Assembly: GCF_003346815.1 (NCBI RefSeq)
Contig: NZ_CP031217.1
Span: 1,240,001-1,304,000 of the forward strand
Reading direction: 5' to 3'
DNA: 64,000 nucleotides
From: Halarcobacter bivalviorum
GTDB taxonomy: Bacteria > Campylobacterota > Campylobacteria > Campylobacterales > Arcobacteraceae
In this document: positions 8,346-14,556 of the stretch, piece after piece
How the letters are laid out: each line of letters starts with the position of its first letter
Position numbering within the stretch: the stretch's first letter is position 1
Position numbers and translations under genes: made by a program
Notes under the pieces: generated by a model
What the model saw: only the letters and a program-made list of their open reading frames with translations
Told to the model about the DNA's origin: nothing
Database searches by the model: none

Positions 8346-8597
8346 TTAATAGTCCACTTTTATACATTGTTTACTTTTCTCAAGTTGATAATTAACTACA
8401 TTTTGAACAGGAAACATAATCCCTTTTTTTGCTTCAATGAATTCTGGACAGTCAATTGCTGCTTTTCTTCTTTCATCAAGAGTTCTTGTACTTATTCCTA
8501 AAGCTTCAGCACAATCTTTTGATGTAAGCATTACTCCATACTTGGAGATTAAAGCTTGTAGCATTGATGTAAAAATGATTTCAGATGAAATATTCAA
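8346..8597 (-). CDS. Small AlpA/excisionase-like HTH protein
   Basis: This 83-residue protein has a central helix-turn-helix reading LTSKDCAEALGISTRTLDE (about residues 24-42), followed by a short basic stretch and a wing-like segment, FIEAKKGIMFPVQNVVNY. This resembles AlpA or Xis-type MerR-like DNA-binding proteins, which bend DNA at attachment sites or activate genes on mobile elements. The start is TTG at 8597, supported by AAGG about seven bases upstream; the first in-frame ATG would delete eleven residues. It sits between a large inverted repeat and a hairpin-rich non-coding stretch, and shares the region with an integrase fragment. A role in excision or element control is therefore reasonable but inferred. 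Confidence 0.65.
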   Translation of the reverse strand: MNISSEIIFTSMLQALISKYGVMLTSKDCAEALGISTRTLDERRKAAIDCPEFIEAKKGIMFPVQNVVNYQLEKSKQCIKVDY

Positions 8598-8672
8598 AAC
8601 ATTACCTTGTACATAAAAATGAAATTAAGTTTTGAAATTGAAAGTAAGTCGGCAAACTCATAATTCAATTGT

Positions 8673-8746
8673 AAATACTTAGAGCTCAACAATATCAGGC
8701 GATATTGTTATAAGAGCCTTATTCGCTTGCCGAGCTCTAAATATTT
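8673..8746. repeat. Large nested inverted repeat (cruciform-like)
   Basis: The outer arms AAATACTTAGAGCTC (8673-8687) and GAGCTCTAAATATTT (8732-8746) match at 14 of 15 positions. Nested inside, AACAATATC (8688-8696) and GATATTGTT (8701-8709) form a perfect 9-bp stem with a 4-nt loop. The structure lies between the HTH gene and an orphan gene, both on the minus strand. There is no T-run, so an operator, attachment site or processed RNA is more likely than a simple terminator. Confidence 0.55.
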
Positions 8747-8796
8747 ATGGATGAGAGAAGTTTAATAAGTTTAAAGATTTAAAAATAGGGGATTAT

Positions 8797-9534
8797 TTAT
8801 AAATTTTTATCTAATTCAATTTGGGGCTTTTCTGTAAGCTGTTTAAAAAAGCTTTTCTTATCTTTTTCTTGAAGGATTCGTTTAATATCAGAGTTGTATT
8901 TATATACAGTAGATACAATATTCTTATTAATAGTTTTAGTGATTTGAGTGTTTGAATATTTTCCAATAAAGTGATAATAAGCTATATAAATATAATATTC
9001 TACTTTTTCAATTAGTTCATCATAAGATTTAACTGTATTCAAAAGTTTTGGATAAAAAACTACTTCTTTTTGTATTTTCTCATCTATATTTTTACTGTTA
9101 CCATTAATAAGTTGCGCACAAAAGAATTTAGTCATAAATGTAGGAATCCTAGGGTACTGTTCTATTTCATTTTTAAATTCATCGTCAAAACCTTCTTTTC
9201 TTGTTGAAAGAAGTACTTCTTCTATATTTGTACCTGTTAAATTATTATCTAAAATTAGTTGTATAATAATTCTAAATTCTTCAAAGGTTAGTAAAATCTT
9301 TTTTAATTCAGTGTGCTTGATTGATATAGGTTTATTAAAATATGAAATATAATCAGTACGATAATAAAAGTTAGATTTTAAAAGGTTTGTTAAAAAGTTA
9401 ACTTTTTTCTGATGTTCTAAGCTATCCCAATATAAATCAATAGCAAGTAAATCTTTTTCATTTTGAAATACTTCATGCTTATCTAATTCACATAATAAAA
9501 AGTCTCGTAAAATTGGCTCTATATCTTCAAACAT
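8797..9534 (-). CDS. Hypothetical protein of the island
   Basis: I do not recognise this protein. From the chosen start (MFEDIEPILRDFLL) it has 245 residues. It looks soluble and mostly helical, with charged helices throughout, no signal peptide, no membrane segment and no clear catalytic motif. The frame extends upstream to an ATG at 9618. GGAG lies seven bases before the ATG at 9534 and nothing comparable precedes the longer start, so the shorter form is preferred. A segment near the C-terminus, YSNTQITKTINKNIVSTVYKYN (about 193-214 of this form), could be a helix-turn-helix. It is divergent from the coiled-coil/kinase pair at 9687 and may share a promoter region with it. Function unknown. 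Confidence 0.7.
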   Translation of the reverse strand: MFEDIEPILRDFLLCELDKHEVFQNEKDLLAIDLYWDSLEHQKKVNFLTNLLKSNFYYRTDYISYFNKPISIKHTELKKILLTFEEFRIIIQLILDNNLTGTNIEEVLLSTRKEGFDDEFKNEIEQYPRIPTFMTKFFCAQLINGNSKNIDEKIQKEVVFYPKLLNTVKSYDELIEKVEYYIYIAYYHFIGKYSNTQITKTINKNIVSTVYKYNSDIKRILQEKDKKSFFKQLTEKPQIELDKNL

Positions 9535-9686
9535 TAATATTCTCCAAAATTTTTGTAAAAAATCATAACTTATAATGTTTTTTATTGCAATCGTCATATA
9601 GCGATATTTATGTTGCAATATGTAATAATTTTAAAATGACTTAGAAAAATAGTGTAAAATTGATTTAATAAATCAAAGGGGTCAAA

Positions 9687-9950
9687 ATGCAAGAAGAAAT
9701 ATCACTAAAAGAAGCATCAAGTTTTATGTCAAGTTGGGTTTCAGATTATAAAAAAGAACAGAAACAAGACAAATATCAATCTATGCTAGATAAATTTAGT
9801 AAAGAAGACTTAGTGAAAAACTATGAAGAGCTATTATATGAAAAATTTATACTAGAAGATAAAATAAATTCTTTAGAAGATGAAAACAAGATCTTAAAAG
9901 AAGAGAATGAACGACTTAAAGTAAGTTTGTTAGTTTCTACTAATAGTTAG
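9687..9950 (+). CDS. Small coiled-coil protein, possible antitoxin
   Basis: This 87-residue, highly charged protein has a heptad-rich C-terminal half (DKINSLEDENKILKEENERL), giving a clear parallel coiled coil, while the N-terminal part has a short helical segment. A good ribosome-binding site (AAAGGGG) precedes the ATG. It lies 72 bp upstream of a P-loop kinase resembling zeta toxins, on the same strand. Small, charged upstream genes are typical for antitoxins of that family, but no sequence match to a known epsilon or PezA antitoxin is visible. The antitoxin role is therefore inferred from position only. It could also be a structural or regulatory partner. Confidence 0.65.
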   Translation: MQEEISLKEASSFMSSWVSDYKKEQKQDKYQSMLDKFSKEDLVKNYEELLYEKFILEDKINSLEDENKILKEENERLKVSLLVSTNS

Positions 9951-10022
9951 TGTTAAATAAAACTTAAACAAGTGCCATTTTTCACTAATTTTCATCAGAA
10001 ATTAAAATAAGAAGAAAATCAA

Positions 10023-10835
10023 ATGAAAGAAAAAGATTTAATCAACTACGCAAAAACTTTACTAAATAATACTCTAACACTTGATGAAAAAACTATAAGT
10101 GAACTTGCATATGAAGAAATAAAATCTAAGAAAGCACTTTTAGAAGATGTCTTTCTTAGAAACAAAAATAAAGACAAGAAAGCATTTTTCATATTTGGTG
10201 GATATGGTTCAGGTAAAAAAGAGTTTGCAAGTGCATTAAATGAACTTTATCAAATTGATTTTATAGAGCATACAGAAATTAAAAAATATTGTAAATACTA
10301 TAATGGTTCAAATTCACATTTATTTGATAAAGCAAGTTTAGAGGGTGTTAATATTCTTATGGATACTGTTTTAAATAAAAGGTACTCTTTTATTTTAGAT
10401 GGTACTTTTTTTGAGTTTATAGATAGTGCGTTAGAAAAGAATTATGATATTGAAATAAATTTTGTATATAGACCTTTAGATATTGCAATAAAGAGTATAG
10501 AGATACTTGAAAACACTTTTTACAGTGGGTTCATAAGCTCTATAAATGCTGTAAATACAATAAAAGAAAAACACTCAAATGTAAGAGTAAATTTTTATGA
10601 TCTTCATAATGATCTAATTTTGAAAAATATTAATAGTTTAGATGAAGTTATTAACAAGAGTGAAGTTATGCAAAATGATATTAAATTTGCAAAAGATTTT
10701 TTATTAAAAAATTGTGATTTGGCTTTTAGAAAGCTGCAAGAGGTAATAAATACAGATTATCCAATAAAGAAAATAAAGTTATCTGATACTATGAAAAAGA
10801 ACTTAGATAAATTAGGGATAAAATATAGTGAGTAA
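10023..10835 (+). CDS. Zeta-toxin-like P-loop kinase
   Basis: The product is 270 residues. It has an N-terminal helical region (1-50), then a beta strand and P-loop, AFFIFGGYGSGKKE (G59 to E67). A later strand, SFILDGTFFEF, resembles the substrate-binding strand of zeta/PezT kinases, which phosphorylate UDP-N-acetylglucosamine and block wall synthesis. The residue after the P-loop lysine, normally Ser or Thr for magnesium, is Lys66 here, so activity or metal binding may be altered. Two metallophosphoesterase genes follow closely. It could instead be a nucleotide or polynucleotide kinase. P-loop kinase is well supported; zeta toxin is a moderate call. Confidence 0.65.
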   Translation: MKEKDLINYAKTLLNNTLTLDEKTISELAYEEIKSKKALLEDVFLRNKNKDKKAFFIFGGYGSGKKEFASALNELYQIDFIEHTEIKKYCKYYNGSNSHLFDKASLEGVNILMDTVLNKRYSFILDGTFFEFIDSALEKNYDIEINFVYRPLDIAIKSIEILENTFYSGFISSINAVNTIKEKHSNVRVNFYDLHNDLILKNINSLDEVINKSEVMQNDIKFAKDFLLKNCDLAFRKLQEVINTDYPIKKIKLSDTMKKNLDKLGIKYSE

Positions 10836-10859
10836 AAATATTGAAAAAAGAAACAAAAA

Positions 10860-11699
10860 ATGAAAATAGATATATTAAGTGATTTACATATAGATTTTTA
10901 TTTTAATCCTAAGGAAAAAATAGAAGATGCACAAATAAAAAAACTATATGAACCTATTATTAAAAAAGATAATAGAGAAATAGGTGATGTTCTTATTGTT
11001 CCAGGAGATATAGGACACTATAATCATCAAAATATAAAAGTATTAAAATACTTTAAAGAACACTATTATAAATATATAATCTGTATTCTTGGAAACCATG
11101 ATTATTATTTAGTTTGTAAAGATTCAAAACTTCAATTTAAAGATTCATTTGCAAGAACTGAAGAAATGAGATTAAGAATTAATAGAGAAGATAACTTATA
11201 TTGTCTTGATGGAAATATAATAGAAATAGAGGGAATTAAATTTGGTGGTTGTGATTCTTGGTATAACGATGGTTATTTAAAGAGAAAATATCCTAATGAA
11301 AATTTTCCAGTTAAATCAACTAATCAAATGTGGCATAACTGTATGAATGATTCTAACTTTATATTAGGTATAGAAAATTTTAATGACATATTTGAAATTG
11401 AGAAACCTAAGATTGAAGCAGTTTATAAAAATTGTGATGTAATGATAACTCATATAAATCCATCATGCAAAGATGAAAACATAAGTGAAAGATATCAAAA
11501 GAATCAAACAAATACATTCTTTACTTTTGAAGGAGAAGAGTATTTAAAAAATGGTTCTATGAAATATTGGATATTTGGCCATACTCATGAAGAACTTGAG
11601 TATGAAGAACATAATGTTAAATGTATCTGTAGTCCATTTGGATATCCTAATGAAAGTGGATTTGGTGTATGGGTTAATATTAGACAAATAGAGGTTTAA
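10860..11699 (+). CDS. Calcineurin-like metallophosphoesterase
   Basis: The product is a 279-residue cytoplasmic hydrolase with the complete set of calcineurin-fold metal ligands in order: SDLHID at the N-terminus (D8, H10), PGDIGH, LGNHDYY, a histidine in MITHINPS, and FGHTHEE near the C-terminus. Such enzymes hydrolyse phosphomono- or diesters using a dinuclear metal centre. No signal peptide is seen. It lies 24 bp after the zeta-like kinase and one base before a second phosphoesterase of a different subfamily, so the three genes form a transcription unit. The substrate cannot be told from sequence. A role opposing the upstream kinase is possible but unproven. Confidence 0.9.
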   Translation: MKIDILSDLHIDFYFNPKEKIEDAQIKKLYEPIIKKDNREIGDVLIVPGDIGHYNHQNIKVLKYFKEHYYKYIICILGNHDYYLVCKDSKLQFKDSFARTEEMRLRINREDNLYCLDGNIIEIEGIKFGGCDSWYNDGYLKRKYPNENFPVKSTNQMWHNCMNDSNFILGIENFNDIFEIEKPKIEAVYKNCDVMITHINPSCKDENISERYQKNQTNTFFTFEGEEYLKNGSMKYWIFGHTHEELEYEEHNVKCICSPFGYPNESGFGVWVNIRQIEV

Positions 11700-11700
11700 G

Positions 11701-12411
11701 ATGAATAAAGAACCAATTTATATTATAGGTGATGTTCATGGCTGTTATAAAAGTTTATTAGCTTTAATAGAACAGTTTCCAAATAAACAAAACTCCAAAA
11801 TTTGTTTTGTGGGTGATTTAGTTGATAGAGGATCTAATTCTAAAGCTGTACTAGATTTTGTAAGAGATAATAACTATGATTGCGTATTAGGAAATCATGA
11901 AAAATACTTTATTGAATACTCTCAATATTTAGAGAAAAGATTATCATATTTTGACATAAAAAGTTGGTTTGGTAAAAATGGTGGGAAAGAGACTATTAAT
12001 TCATATAGAGTAAATGGGATATTAGATGAAGCAGCTCATTTAGATCATGCAAAATGGTTACAATCATTACCTTTATATCTTGAATACAAAGATATGAAAA
12101 TTAAAAATAGATATCTGGTTGTTTCACACTCACATGTTTTTGATAAATGGAAATATAAAGATTATCCAAAAGATTCAAAAGAGTTTATGTCTTTTGAAAA
12201 TACAGTTTTAAATTCAAGATTTAAAAATTGTGATAATTTAGAAATATTTAATGTTTATGGACATACTCCTACTCAAAATCCAATATTAGAAGATTATAAA
12301 GCTAGCATTGATTTAGGTTGCTGTTATAAAGATATAGATGCTAATGCTAAGCTATGTGCTTTAGAATTTCCAAGTATGAAGATTTTTATTCAAGAGAATA
12401 TAGAAGAATAG
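11701..12411 (+). CDS. PPP-family metallophosphatase (lambda phosphatase/PrpE-like)
   Basis: This 236-residue protein carries the PPP-family signatures GDVHG (residues 10-14), GDLVDRG and GNHE in order, then a histidine in SHSHVF and VYGHTPT. This pattern belongs to bacterial serine/threonine phosphatases of the lambda/PrpA type and to diadenosine tetraphosphatases such as PrpE. Its end, IDLGCCYKD, also fits the family's IDxG motif. One base separates it from the preceding metallophosphoesterase. It is followed by a short hairpin at 12416-12430. Substrate (phosphoprotein, Ap4A or RNA ends) is unknown. Having two different phosphatases next to a kinase is unusual. Confidence 0.9.
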   Translation: MNKEPIYIIGDVHGCYKSLLALIEQFPNKQNSKICFVGDLVDRGSNSKAVLDFVRDNNYDCVLGNHEKYFIEYSQYLEKRLSYFDIKSWFGKNGGKETINSYRVNGILDEAAHLDHAKWLQSLPLYLEYKDMKIKNRYLVVSHSHVFDKWKYKDYPKDSKEFMSFENTVLNSRFKNCDNLEIFNVYGHTPTQNPILEDYKASIDLGCCYKDIDANAKLCALEFPSMKIFIQENIEE

Positions 12412-12415
12412 TGCT

Positions 12416-12430
12416 AGGTAAAAATTACCT
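12416..12430 (+). terminator. Short hairpin after phosphatase gene
   Basis: AGGTAA (12416-12421) pairs with TTACCT (12425-12430) around AAA, five bases after the stop codon. The following sequence is only moderately T-rich, so this is a weak terminator. Confidence 0.4.
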
Positions 12431-12490
12431 GATATGTTGTTGTTTTTATTTCAAAATGTAATTTTTTTGATAAAAAAGAAAGATTAATGT

Positions 12491-12514
12491 TATAATTTAT
12501 AAAAATTATAAAGG
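12491..12514 (+). promoter_or_regulatory. -10 box and RBS of the 12522 gene
   Basis: TATAAT at 12491-12496 is followed by AAGG at 12511-12514 and the ATG at 12522. The upstream DNA is T/A-rich, as is usual for promoters in Campylobacterota, which lack a strong -35. Confidence 0.5.
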
Positions 12515-12521
12515 TTATCCT

Positions 12522-12749
12522 ATGGACGAATTAGAACCAAATTATGAAATTCAAGTATTCAAAAAAGGTGAACACTATTGTATAAATAGTTATTATACTT
12601 ATAGTGATAATGAAACTACTGCATTAAGTGAAGGAATTGAACATTTTAAAGATATTTTTCCAGTTGATTCTTATGATTTTATAGTAGAATATTGTGGAGA
12701 ATTTCAAAGCGATAGAGCTTATGAAATGTCTCTTGATTCAAATCTTTAA
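12522..12749 (+). CDS. Small hypothetical protein
   Basis: This is an acidic 75-residue protein (MDELEPNYEIQVFKKGEHYC at its start) that I do not recognise. The pattern suggests an alternating strand-helix fold: an aromatic-rich N-terminal half (YYTYSDN), then EGIEHFKDIF. It has its own likely promoter (TATAAT at 12491) and an AAGG ribosome-binding site. A second tiny gene follows 11 bp after its stop behind AGGAG, so the two form a pair. A pair of tiny genes with separate promoter control in a defence island could be a regulator or toxin-antitoxin set, but no motif supports either. Confidence 0.6.
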   Translation: MDELEPNYEIQVFKKGEHYCINSYYTYSDNETTALSEGIEHFKDIFPVDSYDFIVEYCGEFQSDRAYEMSLDSNL

Positions 12750-12760
12750 AAGGAGCTTTT

Positions 12761-12934
12761 GTGATTAAAAATTTAGATTTACTAAAAGAAGTATCTTTTA
12801 ATCAAGAGAAAGATCTTCAAGAAGCAAATAGAATGCTTATTGAAGTTCAAAAATCTGATTTACCACAAAAAGATAAAGAATTAAAAACTAAAGTTCTAAA
12901 AGATATCATTAGAAATATAAAAGAGGTTTTTTAA
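12761..12934 (+). CDS. Small hypothetical protein, GTG start
   Basis: This 57-residue product begins at GTG 12761, with AGGAG (12751-12755) five bases upstream, and ends at a TAA inside a terminator hairpin. It is rich in Lys and Glu and predicted helical (LKEVSFNQEKDLQEANRMLI). Its distance of 11 bp from the preceding small gene points to a two-gene unit. I find no family match. The good ribosome-binding site, the sensible codon content and the terminator placed exactly at its end argue that it is real. Confidence 0.55.
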   Translation: MIKNLDLLKEVSFNQEKDLQEANRMLIEVQKSDLPQKDKELKTKVLKDIIRNIKEVF

Positions 12935-12946
12935 TATCTCTTTTAT
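12917..12946 (+). terminator. Terminator of the small-gene pair
   Basis: ATAAAAGAG (12917-12925) pairs with CTCTTTTAT (12938-12946) over a 12-nt loop. It overlaps the stop codon of the 57-residue gene and continues into T/A-rich sequence. Confidence 0.5.
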
Positions 12947-13008
12947 ATTAATTATCTATAAAATTAATACAAACACTATAATAAGAATAAAAAATAGATA
13001 TAGAAATA

Positions 13009-13719
13009 CTAAGTTTTAGCTAATGTTTCTAATTTTTTGTATATTCTACTAAGTTGTTGTGATTTAACTGTTATATCTGGAGCAAAAAAGGATATTGATT
13101 CCCTTATTGATATGATAAAACATAAAAAATCTATGGATCCAATAACTTTATAAAAATTTATTGGTTTACCATAGTCCCCATCACTGTATTCACCATGTAA
13201 TATACCATGACGATTAGTCTTATCTTCTAATGAATATTTTTGAGATTTTATGTATAAGTTATTTGTTGCAAAGTTCTTAAAAGATTCTAACATAGGTATT
13301 ATTTCTGAGACCATACCTAACTGGTTTTTTTCAACATCATTTTTTGTGTGTTCTGATAATTTTATAAATATCGGTTTAATATATTCCTCTTGAATACCTT
13401 TTGATTCAGCTATTTTTCTAGCTACACCTTCTACCACAGGTATTAGTCCTGAAACAGCAATATGATGTAGACCAAGAAAATGAGCTTTAATTGATTCACT
13501 AATAATTTGAGAATATTCAGATATTATTGGAACAAAGGGGTATCTATGCACAACCATTGCTGATAACCCATCAGCATTATAAATATGAGAAAGTAATTCT
13601 TCTAAGTTATTATGTTCATTTAGATTTACATCCTTAATAATATCTATAAGATAACCAATCCTAACATATGGTGGGATGAACCAACCTACATCATTGAATG
13701 TTTTTTGAAAAAAATCCAT
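13009..13719 (-). CDS. HEPN-motif protein, possible abortive-infection RNase
   Basis: The product (236 residues from MDFFQKTFND) is mainly helical and soluble. Near its end it has the motif N-R-H-G-I-L-H-G-E, an Rx4H signature (R170, H175) with His after the arginine, as in many HEPN ribonucleases. A hydrophobic helix, IGSIDFLCFIISI, follows. HEPN proteins often cut RNA in toxin or abortive-infection systems. An ATG six codons upstream (13737) exists, but GGAG lies six bases before the ATG at 13719, so that start is preferred. It stands alone, convergent with the tiny genes and divergent from the 12-bp repeat array. The nuclease function is inferred from the motif. Confidence 0.65.
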   Translation of the reverse strand: MDFFQKTFNDVGWFIPPYVRIGYLIDIIKDVNLNEHNNLEELLSHIYNADGLSAMVVHRYPFVPIISEYSQIISESIKAHFLGLHHIAVSGLIPVVEGVARKIAESKGIQEEYIKPIFIKLSEHTKNDVEKNQLGMVSEIIPMLESFKNFATNNLYIKSQKYSLEDKTNRHGILHGEYSDGDYGKPINFYKVIGSIDFLCFIISIRESISFFAPDITVKSQQLSRIYKKLETLAKT

Positions 13720-14084
13720 TATATTCTCCAACATCATTATATTTATTAAATTATATATAAAATAGCCTAAAACCTATTAAATAATATTTATAAAAATATT
13801 ATTTTAATTTATGATATATATATTAAAATCAAAACTTAAATAAATTTTCAAAATTTTATAAAATATTGCGGTACAAATTACGGTGATAATTTGGGTGCAA
13901 AAAGAGGTGTCAAGTTGGGTATAAATTGCGGTAGAAATTTGTGGCCACACTTGGCAAACTCGCTTACTCTTTTTTATAATATCTTTTATGGTTAAATTTT
14001 ATTTCATAAAAAATACCCTTTATTTATCTTCTAAAAATTTATAATATTTTGCTACTTAGTTTTTTATTTTCAAGGAAGGTAATT
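13720..14084. other. Non-coding region with tandem 12-bp repeats
   Basis: This is 365 bp without a supported gene. The part next to the HEPN-motif gene is plain AT-rich DNA that would hold its promoter. The middle holds the 12-bp repeat array described separately, ending in the palindrome GTGGCCAC (13941-13948). The last 100 bp lead to AAGGAAGG and the ATG at 14085. Confidence 0.5.
13864..13947. repeat. Tandem 12-bp direct repeats (iteron- or operator-like)
   Basis: Seven adjoining 12-mers run from 13864 to 13947. The first six keep GGT in exact 12-bp register at 13870, 13882, 13894, 13906, 13918 and 13930. Examples are TATTGCGGTACA, AATTACGGTGAT, AATTTGGGTGCA and AATTGCGGTAGA; the consensus is about AATTNCGGTRNA. 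The fourth unit is the most diverged and the seventh is degenerate. The array is next to a small basic protein gene and close to the island's right edge. It could be iterons, integrase/Xis arm sites or an operator array. Confidence 0.6.
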
Positions 14085-14495
14085 ATGCAACAAAAAAGAA
14101 ATAAGAGAAAGCCTAAAGAAGAACTTTTATCTAGTATTAGTGATTCTATAATATTACTTTTAAATCATTTGTATCCAGTTTCAGAACAACTTAGAATTAT
14201 AAATAAGACTTTACCTAAGAACTGTAGTGTTTCTGAAAAAACATATTTAAAGTATTTAAAAACTTATCTCAAATCTGACTATATAAAATATAAAAAGAAT
14301 ATATTTTTTGCAAATAATATGCAAGAGATGATAAGAGTTATTCTTGCTTTTAAAACATATGAAGAACAATTTGAGAATTTTAAGTTTAAAAAATTTAGAA
14401 GTGGTAATACTGAATTCAATCTATCATTAGAAGACTACATATACTTTTTTGAAGAATATTTTGAAAAAGAAAAAGATATTTATATAAAAAAATAG
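14085..14495 (+). CDS. Hypothetical basic protein next to the repeat array
   Basis: This 136-residue protein starts at 14085 (MQQKRNKRKPKEELL). The frame continues upstream to 14049, but AAGGAAGG lies just before 14085, so the shorter form is chosen. The N-terminal dozen residues are strongly basic. A segment around CSVSEKTYLKYLKTYLKSDY (about 52-71) resembles a DNA-binding helix-turn-helix, and the C-terminus is acidic and aromatic (YIYFFEEYFEKEKD). I do not recognise the family. Its place directly downstream of the 12-bp repeats makes it a candidate repeat-binding or replication/partition protein of the island, which is inference only. Confidence 0.6.
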   Translation: MQQKRNKRKPKEELLSSISDSIILLLNHLYPVSEQLRIINKTLPKNCSVSEKTYLKYLKTYLKSDYIKYKKNIFFANNMQEMIRVILAFKTYEEQFENFKFKKFRSGNTEFNLSLEDYIYFFEEYFEKEKDIYIKK

Positions 14496-14525
14496 TTCCA
14501 TAAAAATTTACTAATTTCTATATAT

Positions 14526-14545
14526 GGGTAGCTATAGGGTAGCTA
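14526..14545. repeat. Short direct repeat at the island/core border
   Basis: GGGTAGCTA occurs at 14526-14534 and again at 14537-14545, 11 bp apart, just before the end of aroE. It could mark the attachment site or be chance; the left end of the island is not in the window for comparison. Confidence 0.3.
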
Positions 14546-14556
14546 AGAAGAGAATT

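Larger units (their letters stand above)
1..14550. mobile_element. Accessory (defence/mobile) island, right part
   Basis: This stretch groups a tyrosine recombinase remnant, a restriction operon, an AlpA-like HTH, a possible toxin-antitoxin pair, phosphoesterases, a HEPN-motif protein and several orphans. Conserved housekeeping genes begin at aroE. The left end lies outside the window. The right edge is placed just before aroE, where a 9-bp direct repeat (GGGTAGCTA at 14526-14534 and 14537-14545) is seen. No tRNA or convincing att pair was found, so the limits are inferred from gene content only. Confidence 0.5.

Noticed and set aside
8319-8501. 60-codon plus-strand ORF
   Set aside because: It lies mostly opposite the HTH gene, and its start is in the inverted-repeat region. 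No ribosome-binding site; a shadow.
13864-13947. The 12-bp array read as a peptide with Gly every fourth residue
   Set aside because: The frame runs open from 13840 but has no ATG, GTG or TTG start with a ribosome-binding site, and the non-GGT positions vary as DNA sites do, not as codons. A DNA-repeat explanation is simpler.
13864-13947. CRISPR array
   Set aside because: Units are 12 bp and adjoining, without spacers, and no cas genes are present in the window.
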